Part shown: one piece after another, positions 1-4,988 of the stretch
Numbering within the stretch: the first letter of the stretch is position 1
Layout of the letters: every line of letters starts with the position of its first letter
From: JAULUH01 sp032111745
GTDB lineage: Bacteria > Chloroflexota > Anaerolineae > JAAEKA01
Direction: 5' to 3'
Length of the DNA: 6,998 bases
NCBI GenBank assembly: GCA_032111745.1
Contig: JAULUH010000288.1
Location: forward strand, 1 to 6,998
The notes under the pieces: generated by a model
What the model was told of the DNA's origin: nothing
The model's input: the letters and a program-made list of their open reading frames with translations, nothing else
The model's database searches: none
Translations under genes and position numbers: made by a program

Positions 1-7
1 AGGGAAC

Positions 8-34
8 CGCAGAGGTCGCAGAGAACGCAAAGCG
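8..34. repeat. Degenerate 9-bp tandem repeat, three units
   Basis: Three consecutive 9-base units (8-16, 17-25, 26-34) fit the pattern CGCARAGNN: CGCAGAGGT, CGCAGAGAA and CGCAAAGCG. The array touches the left edge region and may start outside the window. Related CGCAGAG and CGCGAAGG words recur in the gap at 2217-2290, so this looks like a dispersed intergenic repeat family rather than coding sequence. No function can be read from it. Confidence 0.6.
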
Positions 35-54
35 GGAATAGGACCGGAGGAGTC

Positions 55-80
55 GGGAGGGGAAGTGGGGAGGGCAGGGG
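55..80 (+). other. Candidate G-quadruplex upstream of the YbhN-like gene
   Basis: Five runs of three or four G lie within 26 bases: 55-57, 59-62, 67-70, 72-74 and 77-80, separated by loops of 1, 4, 1 and 2 bases. This satisfies the usual G3+N1-7 rule with one spare run. It sits on the non-template strand about 54 bases before the ATG of the downstream gene, inside a purine-rich stretch (about 41-108). It could form in single-stranded DNA or in the mRNA leader. It could also be a by-product of G-rich composition. Confidence 0.5.
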
Positions 81-122
81 CGGTGGAAGGATGGAGGAGG
101 GGTGTTTGAGACGGCCTGACCT

Positions 123-126
123 GGAG
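123..126 (+). promoter_or_regulatory. Ribosome binding site that favours ATG 135
   Basis: GGAG at 123-126 is 8 bases before the ATG at 135, an ordinary Shine-Dalgarno spacing. It is only 2 bases before the in-frame GTG at 129, which is too close. The start was therefore set at 135. No convincing -35/-10 pair was seen between 1 and 122. Confidence 0.55.
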
Positions 127-134
127 TTGTGTCG

Positions 135-1091
135 ATGAGGAGTCGTGGCAGGGTACGCGGCCTCCTGCAGGGGGTGGCGGTGGTGCTGGTGCTGGGGTTT
201 TGGGTGCAGGCCCTGGTGCGGCATTGGGACCAACTGGTGGCCTATCCGTGGCGGGTGGCGTGGCCGGCGCTGCTGGCGGCGTTGGGGCTGCTGCTGCTGC
301 AGGCGGTGCTGCTGGCGACCAGTTGGTGGTACACCCTGCGCTTGATGGGTGCAGAGGTGGCGTGGCGGCAGGGGACGGGGCTGTGGCTGCGGACACAGAT
401 CGCCCGCTATTTGCCGGGAGGGGTGTGGGACATCGCCGGGCGGATCGTGCTCGGTTCGCAGGAAGGGATCAGCGTGCGGGCGCTGTCGGCCAGCGTGGTG
501 CTGGAGATGGCGCTGCAGGTACTGAGCGCGGCGGCCTTCCTGCTGGCGGTGCCACTGCTGAGGGGAGGCGCGGTGGACCGGTCCTACCTGCCGGTGACCG
601 CGGTGCTGATGGTGGCCTGCCTGGTGATGGCCACACCGCCGGTGTTCAGTCGGCTGGTGAACCTGGGCCTGAGGGTGTTGCACAGGCCGCCGCTGGACAT
701 CCGCATGACCTACGGCGATCTGCTGGTGTTGCTGGGCAGCCGCTTCGTGAGCCATCTGCTGTTCGGCGCGGGCTTCGTGCTGTTTGCCTGGGGGGTGACC
801 CCGGTCACGTGGGAGCAGGTACCGGCGATGATGGCGGCGTACGTGGGGGCGTGGCTGGTGGGGTACCTGGCGGTGATCATCCCCATGGGGATAGGGGTGC
901 GGGAGGCTGTGCTGGCCTTGCTGCTACAGGGGCTGTTTCCGTTTGGCGTCGTCAGTGCCATGGCGTTGGGTTACCGGGGCTGGCTGCTGATCCGTGACCT
1001 GCTGGCCGCGCTGTTAGGGGTGTGGATGAGCCGGCCGGTGGTCCCGGAGGCGCACGCAGCGCCGGTGCCGCCGCCGAACACGCCGGCGTGA
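135..1091 (+). CDS. YbhN/AglD-family multi-pass membrane protein (LPG synthase TM-like)
   Basis: The product is 318 residues (numbered from ATG 135) and is almost entirely hydrophobic, with about seven or eight membrane helices. The first are near residues 10-28 and 40-65, and the last is near 280-298. Two family signatures are visible: RYLPGGVWDIAGR at about 91-103, and GIGVREA at about 252-258 after PM, matching the P-x-G-x-G-x-R-E-A motif of the LPG_synthase_TM (UPF0104) family. Known members include the membrane domain of MprF and the archaeal glycosylation protein AglD; most are uncharacterised and often sit in surface glycolipid or polysaccharide loci. There is no C-terminal aminoacyl-PG synthase domain, so lysyl-PG synthesis should not be assumed. 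The tail is Pro/Ala-rich. The gene converges on a family 2 glycosyltransferase with a 3-base gap, which supports a role in lipid-linked sugar metabolism, possibly transport or flipping. The family call is secure; the role is not. Confidence 0.85.
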   Translation: MRSRGRVRGLLQGVAVVLVLGFWVQALVRHWDQLVAYPWRVAWPALLAALGLLLLQAVLLATSWWYTLRLMGAEVAWRQGTGLWLRTQIARYLPGGVWDIAGRIVLGSQEGISVRALSASVVLEMALQVLSAAAFLLAVPLLRGGAVDRSYLPVTAVLMVACLVMATPPVFSRLVNLGLRVLHRPPLDIRMTYGDLLVLLGSRFVSHLLFGAGFVLFAWGVTPVTWEQVPAMMAAYVGAWLVGYLAVIIPMGIGVREAVLALLLQGLFPFGVVSAMALGYRGWLLIRDLLAALLGVWMSRPVVPEAHAAPVPPPNTPA

Positions 1092-1094
1092 CGA

Positions 1095-2138
1095 TCAACC
1101 AGTCACCACATGATCCTCGGGCACCTCTTCGGCTTCCTGGCGCGCCAGCTCGGCCTGGCGCAGCCGGTTGAGCTGCAGCTCCAGCTCCCGCAGGTATTCG
1201 CCCTGGCTGACGATGAGCTCCGCCACGAAGCCTACCAGGATCAAGAGCAGCCCGGCCAGGGCCAGGACGCTGGCGGCGATGAACAGCGGGCGCACCTGCA
1301 TGCGGATCATGGCGTAGAGCACGGCCAGAAAGACAAATACCACGCCCGCTATCCCTATCCCGGCCAGCCCAAGGCCGCCAAAGAAGCGCATGGGGGCCTG
1401 GCTAAAGGTGAGCAGGAACCAGACCACCAGCACGTCGAGGAAGGACACGGGGATCCGGCTGAGCCCGAACTTCGACCGGCCGGCCCGCCGCGGGTACCAG
1501 TTGGTGGGCACCTCGTCGATGCGGAAGCCCTGGTAGGCCGCGATGTGCAGGACGAAGCGATGCCAGTCCGAGCGCAGGGGCGGCAGGCTGTCGATGACCT
1601 CGCGGCGGAAGCCCTTGATCCAGTTCATGTCATGCACGTGGATGTCGAACAGGGAGCGGGACACCCAGTTGTAGATCCCGGAGGCGAAGACCTTGCCGTC
1701 GTCGCGGCCCTGGCGCCAGCCCGCCACCACGTCGGTGCCCTCCTCCAGTTTGGCCAGGAGCTTGGGGATGTCCTCCTCGGGGTTGCTCTCCAGATCCGCG
1801 GGCAGGAAGATGACGGCGTCGCCCCGCACCTCGCGAAAGCCGGTGCGCAGGGCCGCGGTCAGGCCCTGGTTGCGGCGATGGCGGATGAGGCGGAGGAAGG
1901 GATAGGTGGTGGTCAGGCTGGCGGCCACGTCGCCGGTGCCGTCGGTGGAGCCGTCGTCGACGAGGACGAGCTCGCAGGTGTAGCCGGCGGTGGCAAGGGG
2001 GGCGAAGGCGCGGCTGACCAGGTGGAGGAGCTCCGGGATGTTCTCGGCCTCGTCCCGGGCGGGGATGAGGACGGAGAGGTCCACGAGGAATGGGCCGCGG
2101 TCTATGGGCGAGATGGGTGGGGTGGTGGTCGGTGACAT
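1095..2138 (-). CDS. Family 2 glycosyltransferase, GtrB/DPM1-like, with two C-terminal membrane helices
   Basis: The 347-residue product has a GT-A fold glycosyltransferase domain at about 20-230. Visible motifs are VLIPARDE (23-30), VDDGSTDGT (60-68, nucleotide-sugar binding), NQGLTAALRTG (90-100) and PADLESNPEED (113-123), which takes the place of the metal-binding DxD/DADLQ region. Two membrane helices follow at about 251-278 and 284-310, then a short charged coiled coil (311-338). This layout matches enzymes that transfer a sugar from a nucleotide donor to a polyprenyl phosphate at the inner face of the membrane. Sugar and lipid cannot be told from the sequence. The frame stays open to an ATG at 2321, but that extension crosses repeats and an extended -10 promoter and reads as non-homologous Arg/Pro-rich sequence, so the ATG at 2138 was chosen. 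No clear Shine-Dalgarno precedes it. It lies 245 bases downstream of the DegT-family gene and probably has its own promoter. Confidence 0.9.
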   Translation of the reverse strand: MSPTTTPPISPIDRGPFLVDLSVLIPARDEAENIPELLHLVSRAFAPLATAGYTCELVLVDDGSTDGTGDVAASLTTTYPFLRLIRHRRNQGLTAALRTGFREVRGDAVIFLPADLESNPEEDIPKLLAKLEEGTDVVAGWRQGRDDGKVFASGIYNWVSRSLFDIHVHDMNWIKGFRREVIDSLPPLRSDWHRFVLHIAAYQGFRIDEVPTNWYPRRAGRSKFGLSRIPVSFLDVLVVWFLLTFSQAPMRFFGGLGLAGIGIAGVVFVFLAVLYAMIRMQVRPLFIAASVLALAGLLLILVGFVAELIVSQGEYLRELELQLNRLRQAELARQEAEEVPEDHVVTG

Positions 2139-2184
2139 CGCTAAGCGACGTGGGTTGGTCACGGGCGCCAGCACACGCCGGGGG

Positions 2185-2193
2185 ATTATAGCA
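2185..2193 (-). promoter_or_regulatory. Extended -10 promoter for the glycosyltransferase
   Basis: On the minus strand 2193-2185 reads TGCTATAAT: a consensus TATAAT hexamer (2190-2185) preceded by TG at the extended -10 position. It is one of very few AT-rich spots in this gap. No good TTGACA-like -35 is found 16-18 bases upstream, which is tolerated in extended -10 promoters. A start near 2178 would give a leader of about 40 bases before the ATG at 2138. This supports the shorter start for the glycosyltransferase. Confidence 0.55.
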
Positions 2194-2216
2194 TGCCGGG
2201 CGTTTGGAGCACGATT

Positions 2217-2236
2217 CCGCGAAGGGCCGCGAAGGG
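2217..2236. repeat. Perfect 10-bp tandem duplication
   Basis: CCGCGAAGGG occurs twice head to tail (2217-2226 and 2227-2236), and a diverged copy, GCACGAAGGG, lies at 2252-2261. Further CGCAGAGA and GCACGGAGC words follow to about 2303. The words resemble the 9-bp repeat at 8-34. The stretch lies upstream of the extended -10 promoter of the glycosyltransferase and shows no coding signature. Confidence 0.6.
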
Positions 2237-2331
2237 CGCGGAGCGCGATGGGCACGAAGGGTAACATGGACTGCGATCCCAGCGCAGAGACGGGCACGGA
2301 GCGCCCGGGCGGGCATATCATCCTGGAAGGG

Positions 2332-2378
2332 ACGGCGGGCCCGGGCGGCCACGGCGGGCCCGGGCGGCCACGGCGGGC
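2332..2378. repeat. 19-bp tandem repeat, two and a half copies
   Basis: The unit ACGGCGGGCCCGGGCGGCC is present twice without mismatch (2332-2350 and 2351-2369). A third partial copy matches for its first 10 bases from 2370 and then turns into GCCCCTAC. The unit is itself nearly self-complementary around GGGCCCGGGC. The array is immediately 3' of the DegT-family gene on the minus strand and merges into the inverted-repeat element at 2362-2387. Confidence 0.75.
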
Positions 2379-2387
2379 CGCCCCTAC
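2362..2387. repeat. GCCCCTAC-ended inverted-repeat element, copy A
   Basis: GGGCGGCC (2362-2369) and GGCCGCCC (2376-2383) form an 8-bp inverted repeat with a 6-base loop. The outer 12 bases (GGGCGGCCACGG) and the 13 bases GGGCCGCCCCTAC are both shared exactly with the copy at 4950-4988. The complement of the terminal CTA (2384-2386) is the TAG stop codon of the aminotransferase gene. In the minus-strand transcript it could fold as a hairpin at the stop codon, but no U-tract follows, so it is not a standard terminator. Confidence 0.65.
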
Positions 2388-3475
2388 GAGAGGGCGGAGA
2401 TGACCTGGTCTTGTTGGTCCTCGGTCATTTCGGGGTAGAGGGGGAGGGAGAGGACCTCAGCGGCGGCGGTTTCGGCGTGGGGGAGGGCGCCGGGGTGGTA
2501 GCCGAGGAAGGCGTAGGCGGGCTGGAGGTGGAGGGGCAGGGGATAGTGGACGATGGCGCCGATGCCCTGGTCGTGCAGGCGGGCCAGGACCTCGTCCCGG
2601 CGGGGGGTGCGGACGACGTAGAGGTGATAGACGGGCTGCACGTCCGGCGGCTCGTGGGGGAGGACGAGGCCGCTGCCGGCCAGCAGACGGGTGTAGCGCC
2701 CGGCCAGGCGGCGGCGGGCGGCGTTGGCGGCGTCCAGGTGGGGCAGCTTGGCGCTGAGGATGGCGGCCTGCAAGGCGTCCAGGCGGTGGCCGAAGCCGAC
2801 CTCGTCGTGGACGTATTTGCTGGTGCGGCCATGGTCACGCAGCTTGCGCACGCGGGCGGCGAGGGCGTCGTCGTTGGTGATTACGGCGCCACCATCGCCG
2901 TAGCAGCCCAGGTTCTTGCCGGGGTAGAAGCTGAAGCAGGCCGCGTCGCCCAGGGTACCCACCCGGCGGCCCCGGTAGCTGGCGCCGTGGGCCTGGGCGG
3001 CATCCTCCACGAGCTTGAGGCCGTGGCCGCGGGCAATGGCGGCCAGGGCGTCCATGTCGGCGGGCTGGCCGTAGAGGTGCACGGGCAGGATGGCGCGGCT
3101 GCGGGCGGTTATGGCGGCCTCCGCGGCGGCGGGATCGAGGTTGTAGGTGAGGGGGTCGATGTCGGCGAAGACCGGGGTGGCGCCGGTGGCGGAAATGGCC
3201 TCGGCGGTGGCGATGAAGGTATGGGCGGTGGTGATGACCTCGTCGCCCGGGCCGATGCCCAGGCCGCGCAGGACGAGCTCCAGGGCCGCGGTGCCGGAGC
3301 TCACGCCGACGCCGTGCTGGGCGCCACAATAGGCGGCGAAGGCCATCTCGAAGGCACTGACCTCGGGGCCGAGGATGAAGGTGGCGCTGTCGATGACACG
3401 GGCGATGGCGGCGTCGATGTCGGGCTGCAAGGCCCGGTACTGGGCCTTCAAATCCACCAGGGGGATACGGGTCAT
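2384..3475 (-). CDS. DegT/DnrJ/EryC1/StrS-family PLP-dependent sugar aminotransferase
   Basis: The 363-residue length is typical of the family. The N-terminal IPLVDLKAQY (4-13) and FILGPEV (33-39) are hallmarks. PLP-binding features are SSGTAAL (59-65), VEDAAQAHGA (156-165, with D158 placed to contact the pyridine nitrogen) and FSFYPGKNLG (181-190), whose K187 is the expected Schiff-base lysine. GCYGDGGA (190-197) and HYPLPLHLQPAY (310-321) complete the pattern. These enzymes aminate keto sugars on a nucleotide carrier using glutamate or glutamine. Overall pattern and the GCYGDGGA segment recall WbpE-type 3-oxo-sugar aminotransferases, but FdtB/QdtB-like activities fit equally well, so substrate is unassigned. 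The ATG at 3475 has a GAGG 5 bases upstream. The next gene downstream is a family 2 glycosyltransferase, consistent with making and using an amino sugar for a surface glycan. The TAG stop lies inside a repeat element. Confidence 0.92.
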   Translation of the reverse strand: MTRIPLVDLKAQYRALQPDIDAAIARVIDSATFILGPEVSAFEMAFAAYCGAQHGVGVSSGTAALELVLRGLGIGPGDEVITTAHTFIATAEAISATGATPVFADIDPLTYNLDPAAAEAAITARSRAILPVHLYGQPADMDALAAIARGHGLKLVEDAAQAHGASYRGRRVGTLGDAACFSFYPGKNLGCYGDGGAVITNDDALAARVRKLRDHGRTSKYVHDEVGFGHRLDALQAAILSAKLPHLDAANAARRRLAGRYTRLLAGSGLVLPHEPPDVQPVYHLYVVRTPRRDEVLARLHDQGIGAIVHYPLPLHLQPAYAFLGYHPGALPHAETAAAEVLSLPLYPEMTEDQQDQVISALS

Positions 3476-3480
3476 GGATA

Positions 3481-3484
3481 CCTC
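3481..3484 (-). promoter_or_regulatory. Ribosome binding site of the aminotransferase
   Basis: On the minus strand GAGG (3484-3481) lies 5 bases before the ATG at 3475. This agrees with the conserved N-terminus beginning there. Confidence 0.5.
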
Positions 3485-3510
3485 GGGGCCAGGTCAACCG
3501 GGCGTCGGAC

Positions 3511-3573
3511 GGGCATGAACGAGGCGGGGCAGCCGGGCTGCCGCAGCCCGGCTGCCCCGCCTCGTTCATGCCC
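3511..3573. repeat. Perfect 30-bp-arm palindrome (copy C, GCCCCTAC-ended)
   Basis: Bases 3511-3540 are the exact reverse complement of 3544-3573, with a 3-base spacer (CCG). The arms begin GGGCATGAACGAGGCGGGGC when read from the left. The right side continues as GCCCCTAC (3570-3577), the same end found in copies A and B. The palindrome starts 5 bases after the TAA of the ATPase gene and lies 35 bases before the ATG of the aminotransferase gene. In RNA from either strand it would give a very stable hairpin. There is no T-run after either arm, so it is not a classical intrinsic terminator, though it could block 3' exonucleases or read-through. It could also be a small mobile repeat. Confidence 0.9.
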
Positions 3574-3578
3574 CTACT

Positions 3579-4913
3579 TTATTGGTCCATGGGGCCGGCG
3601 GCGGGCGGGGTGCCGTTGCGGACGGACTGGACCACCTTAGGGGAGATGGAGGCCAGGCGCTGCTCCAGCTGCTCGATCTCTATCTTAGCCTGGTTCATCT
3701 CGTTGATCAAGTCCAGGGGCACGCGGATGCCGAACTGGGCCCGCTGTAGCTCGAGCTCGTGGAGGTTGGAGCGCCATACCTCCAGCCGCCCCAGTACGTA
3801 GGCGGCCTCCTGCTCCTGGCCGGCCCGGATCAGTTGCCGGGTGGTGTCGTCGCGCAGCTCACTGTGGTCGGCATCCTCCCGCAGGGTGTTGTGGTTCTGC
3901 TCCAGCCAGCGGCGCAGGAACTCGTTGGCCGGCGCCAGGCCGTCGGGCCGTTGGCAGATCTTGCCCAGGCGATCCTGGCTGTAGACGAAGTCCTGCACCA
4001 CGGCCAGGGCCAGGCCCGTGTCCGCGGCAATGGCCTCGGCGGTGCGCTGGCCGCGGGCGATGGAGAGCAACACGTGGCGCTCGCCGGCGGACATCCAGCG
4101 GTAGTCATTCTGGAAGTAGTCACGCAGGGTGCTGTCCAGGGCCAGGTCTGCTGGCTCGATGGGGCGCAGCTCGCCGCTCTCCACGAACAGCCGGCTGCAC
4201 AGCACCTGGGTCAGGTAAGGGTGGTTGCCGGTCAGCCGGCTGATCTCCGCCACCAGCTCGTCGGAGACCCGCACGGGCACGGGATCCTGGGCCTGGCGGA
4301 TCAGCGCGGCCGTGGCGGCGCCGTCCAGGCCGGCCAGGTTGCGCAGGCCAAAGCCGAAGAGGAAGGGGGAGGTCTCCCAATCCCCGGTGAGGGTGTTGAC
4401 CTGGCTGAGGACCTTGGTGGAGGCCAGCACCACGCGCAATCCACCGGCGCTCAGGAAGACCTTGCGCAGGCCGGCCAGCCCCTTGGGATCGGCCTCGGCG
4501 ATGGCCAGCAGGGCCTCGGCCTCGTCGCACAGCAAGAGCAGGCGCTGGCCGGAGTTGCGCACCTGGCGGCGCAGCCCGCGCAGGGCGTCGATGACCGAGC
4601 GCCGGCCGAGCTCGGCAGGGTCGATCAGCAGGGGATCGAAGCGCTCAGCCTCGTCCTCGACAGCGTAGATCAGCTCCGCCTTCAAGTCCTCCAGGGAGCT
4701 GCTGCCCTGCAGATCCCAGAACAGGGGCACGTAGGCGGCCGAGGCCGCGGCCAGGAGCTCCAGCTGGCGCAGCAGCGAGGTCTTGCCCATGCGCCGGTTG
4801 CCGACGACCCAGACCGCGTCGTTGTCGCTCTCCAGGATGTGGGCGATGAGGGTCTCGCGGCCATAATGCTCGTGGCCTCTGACCCATCCCCCGGTGGTGT
4901 AAGGATTCCGCAC
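3579..4913 (-). CDS. Soluble STAND-type P-loop ATPase with winged helix and C-terminal helical module
   Basis: The 444-residue protein starts at a GTG with AGGAG 7 bases upstream. Residues 3-19 hold the NPY..GG.V.G.....GRE entry motif of AAA_ATPase/STAND-like proteins. Walker A is GNRRMGKT (38-45), Walker B LLLLCDE (125-131), a sensor-1-like strand VVLASTK (161-167), and TGNHPYLTQVLC (228-239) carries the G/N-x-P motif typical of the lid helices in this group. Residues about 270-325 look like a winged-helix domain. Residues about 345-422 are helical and charged; the pattern Q.A.FG...P...I.E...A..EI..L (390-416) recalls short helical modules attached to bacterial STAND and conflict-system proteins. 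No membrane helix or catalytic effector is seen. The gene follows a membrane receptor carrying a related ATPase, 71 bases away on the same strand, so the two are probably co-transcribed and may oligomerise. Output and partner are unknown. Confidence 0.85.
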   Translation of the reverse strand: MRNPYTTGGWVRGHEHYGRETLIAHILESDNDAVWVVGNRRMGKTSLLRQLELLAAASAAYVPLFWDLQGSSSLEDLKAELIYAVEDEAERFDPLLIDPAELGRRSVIDALRGLRRQVRNSGQRLLLLCDEAEALLAIAEADPKGLAGLRKVFLSAGGLRVVLASTKVLSQVNTLTGDWETSPFLFGFGLRNLAGLDGAATAALIRQAQDPVPVRVSDELVAEISRLTGNHPYLTQVLCSRLFVESGELRPIEPADLALDSTLRDYFQNDYRWMSAGERHVLLSIARGQRTAEAIAADTGLALAVVQDFVYSQDRLGKICQRPDGLAPANEFLRRWLEQNHNTLREDADHSELRDDTTRQLIRAGQEQEAAYVLGRLEVWRSNLHELELQRAQFGIRVPLDLINEMNQAKIEIEQLEQRLASISPKVVQSVRNGTPPAAGPMDQ

Positions 4914-4920
4914 GATGCCT

Positions 4921-4925
4921 CTCCT
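4921..4925 (-). promoter_or_regulatory. Ribosome binding site fixing the GTG start of the ATPase
   Basis: On the minus strand AGGAG (4925-4921) lies 7 bases before the GTG at 4913. There is no closer ATG, and the conserved NPY motif begins at residue 3, so the GTG start is well supported. Confidence 0.65.
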
Positions 4926-4949
4926 GATCCAGGCTCGCTAGCTTAACGT

Positions 4950-4988
4950 GGGCGGCCACGGAGGGCGGCCGCAGAGGGCCGCCCCTAC
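4950..4988. repeat. GCCCCTAC-ended inverted-repeat element, copy B
   Basis: GGGCGGCC occurs at 4950-4957 and again at 4963-4970; both can pair with GGCCGCCC at 4977-4984. The left 12 bases and right 13 bases equal those of the copy at 2362-2387, and the copy here is 13 bases longer in the middle. CTA at 4985-4987 is the complement of the TAG that ends the receptor gene. The element fills more than half of the 71-base gap before the downstream ATPase gene. No U-tract follows the hairpin in the minus-strand RNA. Confidence 0.65.

Noticed and set aside
200..997. Second plus-strand frame overlapping the YbhN-like gene
   Set aside because: The translation is Gly/Ala-rich without domain features, while the overlapping frame has the membrane helices and family motifs.
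135..1091. Complete MprF/lysyl-phosphatidylglycerol synthase
   Set aside because: Only the membrane part is present at 318 residues; the cytoplasmic transferase domain is missing, so the enzyme name would be misleading.
2332..2387. CRISPR array
   Set aside because: Repeats are directly adjacent with no spacers and no cas genes are present.
3492..3497. TTGACC on the minus strand as a -35 box for the aminotransferase gene
   Set aside because: A -10 at normal spacing would fall within the coding region after the ATG, and no TATAAT-like hexamer is there.
3511..3573. Palindrome as a standard intrinsic terminator
   Set aside because: The stem is long enough, but no run of T follows either arm, and the arms are far longer than usual terminators.
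2204..3640. Long plus-strand open frame opposite the aminotransferase
   Set aside because: It is Gly/Ala/Val-rich low-information sequence antisense to a clear PLP enzyme. GC-rich genes commonly leave such open antisense frames. The same reasoning removes the plus-strand frames at 1110-2135 and 3759-4946.
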